Below, piece after piece: positions 41,724 through 53,700 of a stretch of 64,000 bases of DNA (the first letter of the stretch is position 1; each line of letters opens with the position of its first letter). The position numbers were made by a program, and so were the translations under genes. The notes below the pieces were generated by a model. It saw only the letters and a program-made list of their open reading frames with translations, was not told where the DNA came from and made no database searches. The stretch is taken from assembly GCF_963678635.1 (NCBI RefSeq), contig NC_087069.1, positions 22,664,360-22,728,359 on the forward strand, in the 5' to 3' direction. This DNA comes from Symsagittifera roscoffensis (taxonomy: Eukaryota > Xenacoelomorpha > Acoela > Convolutidae).

Positions 41724-43082
41724 AACCTCCATTGGTTGCCAGCTTGCGGGGATTTGTTTACAATAAATTTGTAGTAAAAGTGAATCACATACGCTAATGA
41801 GTGCTTAAGTATTTGTTGAAATACTATAAAAAACTGGATATTTATAAAACATCGAATAATTGAAAGGTTTTACCTAATAACGAATTTAAGGTTTTCCTTG
41901 CTTAGTGCTTGTAAAAGTAGTCATAGAGTAGTGCGTAGCAGTTATGGGGGATTGATTTACTAAGAATTATGGTTTTAATTTACTTTTTTATCAACGATTC
42001 AGAAAAGAAATTGATAATTGACCTGGATAATGTATGTTTTGCTTACATTTGAAATTTTCAAAATAATAATATACATCATTCTCAACCAAAAATTTACTTC
42101 AAAATAGAAGTTCAGAGTTGAAACAGCAACATACAGTTATAGGTCGACAAAGTAATTTGAAGTTTTTCTAAAAAGGATTTATGGTATTAATTCTGCTTCG
42201 GATTAATGAACGTTCGTTGAAATGATACATTTTTCCCTCTAAAACTCAATTTTCAAAGAAAACTTTGTTCGAATTTGATTAAGTTGGAAGATGGTAGATG
42301 AAGCAGAAACTGAGAAAAAATCAAATTGTGATAGAAACTCAATTTAATTCATTAGGAGTTTAGAGAGTTTTTTGAAATTAAAATTTAGCTTGTCTATTAC
42401 ATCTCGAGAAAAAATCCAAGAAAAAAGTGTAATGTTTGGAAAACTTTTTATCATTTGATAAACTTGGTTAACTTATATGAAAATCCAAATTTTTCGAATT
42501 TCAATCTTTTGGATAAAAAAAATTTGATCTAGAAAGAGTTTTAGAGAAATCAAAATGGAGCCTGCTGAATAAATCTAAACAAACTAATGCTTTAGCAGAA
42601 CCAAATGTATGATCTCTTAATTTTATGAATTTTAACAAGAAAAACTTCAATTAGACACACAGTAAAAATTTAGTTCTGTTTAGCTTCAAAATTTTTTTCA
42701 ATTAGAAAATTACGTTGAATTATAGAGTTTTTGCTTAATAAAGTTCGCAAAATTATTCAATTATTACAGTTTGCACCATGATTTCCTTTCCTTAATTGAT
42801 GTTTTTGAGAGCAAATATTTCAGATGTTATAAATGTTGCAGAAATATGGAACTAAGTTCGCTTGCGTATTTCTACTTCCAAAGGTTTTGCAGATTATAAA
42901 CCAAAGAACTACTTTAAATTTACTCTAAAAAATCAACGTAAAAATACACCTTTATATTCTAAAGTTATACTTGCCCTTTCCAATGCTTAAAATAGCAGCA
43001 ATTCTTTCTCACTTCGACTTTTTCGAGAAAACTTCCGGAAAAATATAAGAACACAAAGCGAATTACAACCTATTTTGCAAGA

Positions 43083-44029
43083 AAAGTGATTGTAAATGAT
43101 CTCAAACGTTGGATTTTTGTTGAAATAGCTTGCTGTAGCAACTAAACAAGGGGACCTAAAGGAGAACATGTACAAATTAGATGGTAATAATTAGACGTTA
43201 CCAGTTTTAATTTTATCTCTGCCAACAAATTGTTCGTTCAATTGATACTAATTTCTCCTAAATTCCTCAGTTCTGACTAAATTTTCTTGCAAAGTGAGTT
43301 CAAGACCGAAAACATGCAATAAGCAGAAAGCAAGATTAGGCTAAAGACATAGAAAATACAGAAAAACCATGAAAATTATGTTGAATATCATAAAATCTTA
43401 TATACTGTTAAGAGAAATATACCCCACTTTTAGTCAAATTTAGCAGGAAAATGTTCAATTTTTATCAATGATCTGAAATTTATTATTATTAACAATGTTG
43501 AAAACGTCTCAAAAATTGTAAATTTTGTACAAGTTTGGGTTATCATTTGAAAAAAACTGAGGAGGAGCTTGATCATGGAGGTTGATCTAGAAGTTTCAAG
43601 GAGTATTGCTCTTATTGTTCAATTGAATTGAGATTCTTAGGTGAATTCTCCTTGAATTGAACAAAAATTCAGTTAATTACACAATGAAAGGTTAAAAATG
43701 GAAAACTTTGGATAGATTTGATTAATTTTTACTTTCTCGAAAATTACGATTATTACCTTATTTTCCCGAGAAATCGGAAGTATCAATGTTGATTCAGCTA
43801 ATATGAATTTTACACGTTCACAGCATCATATACTCTGTTTTTCAGCTAAAATTTGGATAAATTTTATCTTATTTCATTATTTTAAGAGAAAATTGTGAAA
43901 AAATCCATATTTCTCATCAAAGTTTTGTATCAGTGTCTCAACATGATGCCAATTGAAATACAATTTGAGCTTAATTTCGAACTCTAAACGTAATTAATTT
44001 TTGTTCAATTAGATCAGAAGCAACAAAAA
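43083..44029. other. AT-rich stretch, nothing recognised
   Basis: No gene, RNA or repeat could be supported by eye. Confidence 0.4.
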
Positions 44030-44185
44030 CTAGCCAAAACATTGAGATTTCTGCAGTTTTTTCCAAAAATTTGCAGTTGGTTCCAAAAACTTTGAAATTT
44101 TTGCAATTTTTTCCAAAAACTTTGAAATTTTCGCATTTTTTCCCAAAAACTTGAAATTTTTGCAATTTTTTACCAAAAGTTTGAC
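44030..44185. repeat. 30-bp minisatellite (TTTCCAAAAACTTTGAAATTT)
   Basis: About five degenerate direct copies of TTTTTCCAAAAACTTTGAAA followed by TTTTGCAA-like sequence. The minus-strand frames over it read FKVFGKNCKN repeats and are repeat artefacts. Confidence 0.8.
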
Positions 44186-44733
44186 CTTTTCTTGAATTTT
44201 AGTAGATTTCAGCATAAATTCAGGTAGATTGAAAAAAAGATTATCCAATAAAATAGATCGAATTGCAACAAATCTTATCGTGTTATAAAGTTTTTATGAA
44301 AAATTTTCAATTTTTGTTACAAAAACTCCAAGTTTTTGTCCAAAAACTGTTAGCATTGACTTACCATGTACCAGAAAACTAAAAACTTAACTTAAATTCC
44401 ATAACCTACACGTAATTAACCAGTAATATCTAACAATTAGATTATGCGTGCTAAATTTTTTGCGAAAAAACTAGACATTCCCACACAAAAACCAAAAATT
44501 TTTCGTTAAGTTTCGTTAAGTTTCAGTATAGCTTCAGATAAACTTCTCGTTGAATCAAACCTATAAAACAATAATCAAAACATCTAAACCGTAGAAGCTA
44601 GCTAAGAAACGCAAGTATCGGCAAAATCGAGCTCAAAAGTTTTTCTGAAACATACTATCTGAAACTTTACCATCTGAAACCTACGATCTTAATACATTGG
44701 GAAACCTGTTCCCTAACTTAATACTTTGGATAA

Positions 44734-44831
44734 TCTATAGCCTATGTTAATACATAGGTTGCCGACCGGATAGTCTATAGCCTATGTTAATACATGAGGG
44801 TCGTCACCCACCCACCCCCCCCCCCCCCCCC
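44734..44831. repeat. 40-bp direct repeat pair and poly-C run
   Basis: TCTATAGCCTATGTTAATAC occurs at 44734 and 44774. A run of 17 C follows at 44815-44831, a likely assembly and sequencing weak point. Nothing coding is seen from 44186 to 45765. Confidence 0.75.
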
Positions 44832-45765
44832 ACTTCTGCTCACTCATATACTACTTATGTCTCAAGTCCAACGAGAGACTCATACGCTTTCTTGGCATTC
44901 ATTAAAGAAGTGTCTTCTTAGCCACCTGGAAAAGTTGCTATTCTCAACTTAATCCTCCCGATTGGTGAAATAGGCACAGTTTGGTTCCAAAAAATGTGAA
45001 AAATTGGATTACAGTATATATTTTATTAAACCGTGAAAGGATTTATCTTAATCGGTTTATACAGTGTTGATAGTCGAAATACAAAAAACCTAGCTGAATC
45101 GGCGTTTCAAATTGGTATAAAAATAGAGATATCTCAAAACTTATATTTTCTGGAGAAAAAAAGTCAAAATTTTGATCAAAAAATTGGTCTGTGATTGGTT
45201 TTTTTTGCAAAAAAAAATTGGAATAGAAGCTTTAATAATTGTAGTATAAGTAGCGGAACTGATAAAGTTACACCCATTCAGTGCCTTTCAAAAATCCAAT
45301 AAAGGTTTGAAACTCACAAATCAATGAGAAGTCAATTCATTGCAGTAACTGTCGTGCCCACCACTAGCTTGTGTCTCTTTTTCTGTACGCAAATTGTAGC
45401 AAAAAGGGTTGAAATTACCCAGCAGTCGATAGTTGTTATCCTTCTGACCTTTCTTACTCCTCTTATCGCTGCTGGATAGATCCTTTTCTTCAGCCACTAG
45501 AGTTTTCCGGACTGATTTAGAATATCATTAGCGTGCTTACACCAAATAACCCTAGATTAAGGGTAGAAAACAGAACACTACAAATGATCGTTAGGAACGA
45601 CTGTAATGTTTTTTAGAAAAACACAAAAACACAAAATTATCTGATGTAAGAAACATCCCGAGCAAAAAAATCAGTTCCATTGAATTCTAAGGGAGCATTA
45701 CATTTTTTTTATTATCTTCTAAAATACCCGCGTTGTTGTTTATATCCTGTCAATATCTGTTAACT

Positions 45766-45940
45766 ATGGACCAATTAGACCATCCAACAGGGGCAACGAG
45801 CGGTGTCGTGAGTACCAAATTTGTGGAGACTGATTAAAAAGATGTTCTTGAAGAACTAAAATTTTTGCGAGCTCTGGCGACTGAACAGGCCAAATTAAAA
45901 CTTTGGAACAGAAACAAAAAATCATTTTTTAAGTTTTTTA
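45766..45940 (+). pseudogene. Short broken frame ahead of the LINE remnant
   Basis: From ATG 45766 the translation reads MDQLDHPTGATSGVVSTK..., hits a stop at about 45835, then continues in frame as a helical piece (VLEELKFLRALATEQAKLKL). It might be the start of a LINE ORF1 (often coiled-coil), given the endonuclease remnant 1 kb downstream, but this is weak. Confidence 0.25.
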
Positions 45941-46809
45941 GGCTTTTTTTTAAAAGCTCTTTACGGAATTTTGTATACATTTTTCCCGTTCATAGAAAAA
46001 GGGCTGTTCGTTTTTTTTCCCTGTGAGTCCGCGGGCAGTCCTGTGTAAGGCTGAAAGATTGCCATCAGCTAAAACCGAGACAGGTGTCCACTTGGTAAAA
46101 CTCTGAAAAAATCCGTCTACTGTTATATATCAAGCAAGCTTTGCAGGTGCCCTGCATATGAAACCTGAGCAGTCTTGTAACAGGTTGTGAGTTCGCGACC
46201 GGCAAAGGCCAAAATGTTCAGTCAGTTTCATTTCTCAATGGGATAGATCGAAACAAATAATTAACTAATTCAGTCCAAAATTTTACTGTTCAAGTTCTCT
46301 GATTCATTTTTAGGATACTTTATTCTCAGGTTTTTTCTCCTTCTTTTTCTAGTTTTTCATTCATCAAGGACAACAGAAAAATTTAAGGTTAATTAACTAG
46401 AATTGAAATTATAGAAATAGTTTAATAATTTGCGGTACAATTTCTAGTTTTTTATTTGAACTGCACACGCAAACATTATGACACAAAAACATATTTTTTT
46501 GGGTTCATATTTGAGAAAAAAAATGATAAACGCTGAGAGAAAGACTCATAGGATTGACAATGAATTATTGGCGTAAGGAATTTTAAAATCAGGGAGTAAT
46601 GGGCTGATTTACTTTGCAAAACATACGCTCGCTCTCACAAAACTGCAAGTTGAGCTGATGAGCTGCAAGTTTTGATTTCTAGTTCTAAGGAAATGCCATT
46701 GGCATCATGTCTAACTGAGACATGACTGAGAAAAGACCAATATATTAAGGTTTTTGTTCTCGAGAGCTATCTTATTTTGAAAAAAAATTGCAGAAAAAAA
46801 GAGTAGGCG

Positions 46810-48000
46810 GGATTGGTATATAAGAGAGAAGACCAAAAGTTTGCTGTTATATGCAAAGTAACGGATAATAACGTTCAGGTTTTCACCCTTGCCCTTCATA
46901 CACGAAATTTTAGCCGTTTTAACGTTTTAACTCGCATCAACGAACAAAAACACTTAAGGAAAATTGCAGATTCATCGGGATTCTCTGATGCTGACACCAG
47001 AAACAAAACACATAGTATGTGGTGATTTTAGCATCAAAATTGCTCTAAATACAAAAAAAATGGTTGGGCAAACATCTTTACGAAAAACAAGATACTTTGC
47101 TGAACTCATACGAACCCACGAAAGAAACCAACCAATCGAAAACTGGCATAAATCTCTTTATAGCATCCGGTAATATGGAAATTCTGAAAACGTCTTCAAC
47201 AGATCATTATACCGTTAAAATTAGGAACGGTGTAGCAAATCTGAAAGAATTTGGAAGCATCCGGAAAAGCGACCAGAAAATGGCTGATCCCCGAAAATCT
47301 AAATTTTTGAAAGCAACTAAACGAGGCTATTCATGTATATAAAAAAACCCAAAGTTAAAACACGTAAATTCTTGATAGATAATCAAGTTAAAATTGCTGG
47401 CGCTGAGAAAAAAAGGCTGAAACAAATATATAATAGTATTGGAATTTCTGAAGAAGAAAAAATTTTGAGAAATAGTGTAAATTGATGACACATATTTTTT
47501 AAAAGCTAAATTAAAAACCATCTGCCAATTAACAGAAAATCTTTTGAAATTCTAAACGAAATGATAAGGGAAAGGACAAGAAAATCGGTTGAAAAATCAG
47601 AAATGAAATTCGAGAGTTTTAATGACTTAATTTTTGACAGTTGGTTAAATGATAGGTTTAATGATAGGTTATCAATTTTGGAACAGTTTATATAATCAAT
47701 GTATTTGATACCAATTGGACAATGGAAAGTTATCAAAATTGTTTCGGGACTGTTTTATTGATGCCAATTTTCCAGATTGCCTTAAAGTGGCCAAATTGAT
47801 TCATCTAAATTTCGACCAAAAGTTTACTGGCAGTGATGGGTAGGCTCCTGGAAAAACTTTTACACAACCTTTTTCCTGAAAGGTCCGATCAATTAGGCAT
47901 TTCCGCTGTAACATTCTAATTGAAATCTAGAAAAAATTAATCAAGCATATGCCTATTTTTGATATTTTTGAAGGAGGAGTGCTTATGTAAAATAAGGTTC
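46810..48000 (+). mobile_element. Decayed LINE: endonuclease and start of reverse transcriptase
   Basis: Across broken frames the plus strand shows HIVCGDFSIKIALN near 47010-47045 (the CGDFN motif of apurinic-type LINE endonucleases), a TH-NPRKKPTN part, then TSSTDHYTVKI near 47195-47222 (the SDHY end motif of that domain). At about 47730-47860 follows FIDANFPDCLKVAKLI, which matches the conserved entry to the LINE reverse transcriptase (FP-LK-AK-IP). Stops and shifts are dense, and the RT core is not recognisable further on. It was a Jockey/CR1/RTE-like non-LTR element; the clade cannot be set by eye. Confidence 0.7.
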
Positions 48001-50724
48001 GTCATCATTTTTAGGCACGCTCAATGTTTACTGAATTTGAAGGATTATTAGTTCTTGAACAATTCTGGAGACCGAGTTCAGTTGATTAAATGCGTTTAGC
48101 TCAGCGACTTAAGACATTTGTTGTTTGCCAGAGTCTCCTCCTACTGTCACCATTGGAGGCAAAAACACTCAGACTAAACATTAAGATGGTGAGAACTGTC
48201 ATTTACTTTCACTGTGTTTTGAGAGCCATTTGGCATCTTTGAACCAAACACTTGTTTTATGTGATAGATGCAACATGGAGCTGTAAAAGTTAATTGCAGT
48301 TAAAAAAAAGCTTAAATTATTTTTTCATTTTGTAAATTTGAAATGTGCTGAGAAGAACGGACATACACTTCAGGTTTATTTGACTCAATAATCTCAGTTA
48401 CCCCGATAATGTTCTCGAATTTGATAAAGCAATATAAAACTTCTATAAAAATTTCTGTAAGTTTCTATAAAACACCAATTTTTATTTTGTTCAGAAAGGT
48501 CCTTTTTTGACCTTTTCGCAAAAGAAAAAGTTTTCAATGATAGCTTCAGAAAATTTGCAATCTTCATTACGAGTACAATCTGTGTATTTTGTGAATTGTA
48601 AGCAGATTCCGCAAAATTGACATTTCCTTTAGTCTTCTTTTGTTCTTTTCATTCTCTTTGATCGTTCTGACAAAATTTTCACTTGTTAACAGCCTTGTCT
48701 CTGGAATCCACAAATCTGGACACAAATCTGTGAGGCTATCCAGTGCACAATTTGGCCTCGTAATGCTAATTTGATGAGAAAGTTGAGTCCTTAGCGCAGC
48801 TACTGGATACTTCTAGATCCCCATATGTAATTATCTTCAAATAAGCATTCTACACGAATTTTTCTTGATCGCTTAGGGCAATCATTCACTGCATTGATTT
48901 TAATTAACTGTTAATGCCTATCCCTTTTAAGCAAATCGAAGAAGATGTACTGTTTTGCCTTCCTGGAAAGTTTTAATTTGCTTTGTTTCCCCATGATTCT
49001 TATGACAATAAGGACTGTCGGGAAAAACTCAAAATAACATTTGAATTCAGATTTTACAGATTGTTTGGTAACATTTTTTACCATAATCTAAACAATTCTT
49101 TTTCATTCATAGGCTTTTACGATTATTAAGTAACTGTGGTATATGGGCTTTTGAACAACTATCTTCCAACTGAACTTTTTTGTGAACAATTCAATATATC
49201 ATAACTTATTGCAATAAGTTGAGGCTGAACAGAAAAAAACTTCATCAACTACGGCCAATAAACAAATTTGAGCAAAAACAGAAACAAGAGTTAATTTAGT
49301 TCAAGTTTTAGTTCCTAAGGTTAAAGGGTTTTCTTAGTTTTAAGTAACATTTTTGCTAAAAACTGACCCAATAAGTATTTTATGAAATGACTAACACCGC
49401 GCTAATACCCATAACATATGCTGTATACATTGATATCAGCTAATTCCCTAAAACAATTCAGGGCCTTTTTTGCTATTTTCCCGTGGTCCAATAATAACAC
49501 CACCAAGACTGCTCGTATCAAGGCAAAGCCTTGAAAGTTCCAACTGATTTTAAGGCCGATGTAGTACTTTTATCCACAATAAAAATAGATAAAATTTTCA
49601 AAACAAAAAGAAAAAACTCACAAACAGTCACATTTATTTCCTTTTGTCCCAGTTCCATTTTCGTTTCACCAACTCAATTTAAATAAAACTGGATTGCACC
49701 AGCTTTGGCTACTCTTATTATGATTTTCTGTTTCCTCAGACATATAGCGGATTTTTGCATCAGAAAGGTTCTTTAGAAAAGTTGAAAAATTTGTTTAAAA
49801 AATTTAAATGACAAAAAACAGCTTCCGGCAAGGTTTTTGATCTAAAACTAAAAACCTCTGATTTTGAATGGTAACAGCATAACTTTTGGATAAGTTGGAA
49901 CACAAAATCGAGTTTTCTTTTGAATGACCAATTTTTAATTGTGTCATGTTTTAAGAGCCAACTCAGCAGCTTGTGTGTGTGTGATTTTTGTCGATTAATC
50001 TGATACCCGAGAGTAGGTTTGTGGGCGGTACCAGAAAAACTGTAACATCGGAATTTTTGAAAAAAACTATTAGAAGTTATGGAAGCGCTAAAAAGTCGGC
50101 AAATTGCATGTAAATTCATAAATTGAACCAAAATATGGTTATTTATATATATTCCAATTATGTATACATAGATTCATAGTTCATAGATAATTATATATAA
50201 ATATATACGTACATATGGCTCTTTTTTTCCCTTTCCCCCATCTCACCTGCATCAATTTTGTTTTAACGAGGGATTTTTGCAGCAATCCGATGATGCGAAT
50301 AAAACTTTTCTCTCAAAACTTTCCTGGTGGGGTAACGGAAAAAGGGCCATATGTATATTCTTCTTATTTTTCTATAACTATTCTAAAAAAAAACTTTACT
50401 TCTACGAAATAGAAGTTGAAGTATAAATAGGCCCATTTCTTTTTATGGTTGAATCAGCAGAGCGGCATTTGGAGGAGAAAATGACTATTTTGTGAATTGT
50501 TAGCGAATTCCGCAACAAGGACGCGCTCTTTTGTTCTTCTTTTGTTAATTCTTTGTCTTTGACATTTTTCATTGTTATTTCATTGACATTTTTTCAAGCA
50601 GCTTTTCAGTTAAAATCAAAGTTTGAAAGTATTTCGCGGCAAAATATGTTTTGAATTTTGCTTCCCTTGAATTCAAATCTGGAATTTTCCACTCTGATGA
50701 AGTCAAAAACATTTCCAAACAAAA
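48001..50724. other. Non-coding stretch before the serine protease homologue
   Basis: No gene recognised. An open frame at 49760-50131 (minus) has no family features. A copy of the purine-rich repeat motif (reverse complement) lies at about 50217-50275. The last 200 bases before 50725 presumably contain the promoter and 5' UTR of the protease homologue, but no core promoter element is clear. Confidence 0.4.
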
Positions 50725-53700
50725 ATGAACTTTTTTGAAAGTTTTTCAGTCTTAGCTCTTGCCCTGCAAGCCTCAGTTTTAACAGCCTTCACTGTATCAG
50801 AAGCCGTATATCATCCGTCAGATATTGGTGGGTACCATTCATATCTTCGGAGCTTCTTCGTGGTAATCAAAGTATTGCACTATGAGCCATGGAGCGTGAA
50901 CGTCAGTTGTGGGGGTAGCCTCATTGGAGACATGCATCTGATCACATCTGCTCATTGCATCACACAAGGTTAGCGACACAATTGGTTCTTTGATTCTTCC
51001 TCATCTCTTGTCTCATCTTTTGACTCAGACCTAGGTTTTTTCGGCTATCCCTCCCAACCCCACCCCCCACCCCCCACAATCATCATTATGATGTAACGAG
51101 GGGTTTAACAAAGTAAAGTTTGAAGAGTAAACATGTTTGTCGTGGTCCAATTAATTGACATGTTAATTTTTGAAACTCTCAGTTCCAAAAAGATTTCAGG
51201 TTACTGGGAGGAGGAAAAAGAAGCAATCTTTTGGCTGTTTCCCAGTTTTACCTTTTTTACTTTTTGAAAAAGTATTGTTACAATTTTGTCATAATGCAAT
51301 AAAATTGGGCAGGGTGACCATTTACTATTGTGAACAGATTTTGGCTCCTTTTCCTTTTCCCCACCACCTGCAAAATTTTACTAGTGAAACTTTTTTCACT
51401 TCAACCGCATGTTACAAAAACTGGAATGCGAGCTATTTAGTCCATGACAAACAAATTTGGTATTCATGGTTAACCTAGTAAAACCCCTCGTTACACCATA
51501 AATTTGATGCTTATGTGAGGTGGTGGGAAAAGGAAAAAGAGCCCAGATTTTTTTTTTCATATCTTACATCGTAACTCTACGCGTTTATCCATAAATACAC
51601 GAAAAACAACGTTTAAATTTTAAAGATTGAAAGGTGGGGTAAAGGCTAGGTGGAACGGCTAGGGGAGGGGATTGAAGGACTACCCAAAAAAGTTTTGCAA
51701 TATAGGGTCAGCTGATGGAAGTAGCGGCCTATGGTGCGGGAGGTGGTGGAGGTTTGTTGCAGGGTATTGGCTCCCTGACCAATCAAGGTACTAAAATATA
51801 GCCAACTTTTCTGGCAAAAACTGTTTTGTTTTTGAGTTTGAATTTTTCACTTTTTCACCTCACTTGCAAGTTTTTACGGCTCTCCCCCCCCTCCCACCTC
51901 ACATGAACATGAACTCTATGGTGTAACTAGTGGTCTCACAAGATTAATTATGAGCAGGGGCGGATCTAGGATTTTCTCGAGGGGGGGGGGGCGGATTTTC
52001 AAAAAAATTTCCAAATTTTTGACGTCCTTTTTTTTTTTAGGTTGACCAAATTGATTTTTCGAGCTCTCCCAAAGCACTGTTTTGCCCCTATTTTGGCAAA
52101 ATTTTCTGCGCCGCAGGCAAATTTTTAAAAAAACAGTCAAAAAAGCCGTTTTTGGGTACTTTTTGAAAAATTTTGACAAAAAAATCGCGTTTTTTTTTGG
52201 CGCGCGCTCCCCCTCAAAGTTAGCATATATTGGCGCCTAAGGCGCCTTTAGAAAAATTTTAGGGTCGGTCCGCCAAAAAAGGATTTCTGAAAAAGTATCA
52301 AAGGGGGGACCCTTTGAGTCGGCAGGGGGTCGAATCCCTGAGGGAGAGGCGTCCGACCCCCCCCCCGCCCCCCTCCCCCTAAATCCGCCCCTGATTATGA
52401 GGACCAAGCTTGATTAGTCCTTATGTCAATTTTCATAACAATCGAACAATTTGAACAAAGTTTTTACTTTTAAATTTTTGCAGGTGGAGGGAAGGAAAAA
52501 GAGCCATTTTACAAGTCAAATTATTGCTAGTAGTATTCGATGTTATGAAAATAGTTATACGGACTAATTACTCCAAGGAAAACATATTTCGCTTTCGTAC
52601 TTAACCTCGGTCTAAGTAGCGGTATTAGGGTGGCGGACGCTTCCTTTCTCTGCTCCTCGGTGATTCGACTTCCTGGCTACCCGAAGGTCACTCTTTGATA
52701 TTACCTTATGACCCAATTTTTGGCCGGCTGGCCTTAAATTTTTCCTAAAGGCGCCTTTGGCGCCAATATATACTAGAGAAAAAAGTAATGCAACTAGATA
52801 AATTGAAAACAAAAAATGAGCTAAAGCTTTTGAAAAGACAAAATAAATTGGTTACTACTATGTTAATTTTTGCCCCTAGATAAGGATATACTTAATTTTA
52901 TCTGAGAAAAAAGCTCGTTTTCAAAGCTTCCATTGAAAAATTGGCTCTTTTCCTCTTTCCCCATTTGAATTTCAGTTTTGAAAAACGAATTTGATGCTGT
53001 GATTATGTAAAAAATTTTGCATTATGAATCAATTAGCTGTTTTGAACAAATTTTTGTTTTTCATAATTTACTTCATAAGATCAGGCGTTCAGCCATAATA
53101 ACACGTAAGCAATTGAGAAAATAGAATTTGTGGGGGGAAAGGGAAAAAGCAGAAAAGTTTATGGCAGTTTTTGCAAAATTTTGTACAAGCGTGCGAGAAA
53201 ACGTGACGTGAAGTTGCAGCTCTCAAATGATGAAATAAAAGTTTTCAATACGTTTTGGTATTTTCCGGACCTAAGTAAACGCACTTGGGGCTCCTTTTCC
53301 TTTCGAGGGGGTGTGGCCGTGAATAACAGCTTCACAATTGTTGTTTTGTTCACCACACCAAGTTTCTTTGCGTTATGACAAGTCGGCTATTTTCCAGTCC
53401 CCCCCCTTTAATTGTTTCTGAAATTCATTAGATGGAAGTCTAGTTAAAATAGTTTTTCGTCTTAGAAACTGCAGTAAAACACGTCAGCGTAAACAGGTGA
53501 ACACATTTCTAGAACAATTCTAACATGCAAATTGCCGCGTGAACAATTTTTGAACATCTTTGTTTTGTAATTTAACAAGTGGTGGGAAACTGGAAAAGAA
53601 CCGACAAGTCAAAAAAAATTCAAAAACTAATTCAAAAAGTCGGCATAAAAACAAAAAGAGTCGAAAGAGCAAAGGCTAGTTTGTTAAGGAATTCATTTGT

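Larger units (their letters stand above)
40131..43082. repeat. 2.97-kb tandem duplication, unit 2
   Basis: Second copy of 37155-40125, with ORF D (40560-40805), its downstream frame (40215-40517), the ATTGG series and the 67-codon frame (41520-41723). Diverged by several percent by eye, more than the two 4.4-kb units from each other, so this duplication is probably older. Confidence 0.93.

Noticed and set aside
44030-44248. Minus-strand frames with FKVFGKNCKN repeats
   Set aside because: Translation of a 30-bp A/T minisatellite.
48090-48165. tRNA gene suggested by TTTAGCTCAGCGAC
   Set aside because: It resembles an A box, but no B box or cloverleaf pairing follows.
49760-50131. 123-codon minus-strand frame
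   Set aside because: No domain, biased composition and no splice or start context; probably chance in AT-rich DNA.
51170-51478. Plus-strand frame in the protease intron
   Set aside because: No family resemblance, and it overlaps copies of the purine-rich intron repeat.
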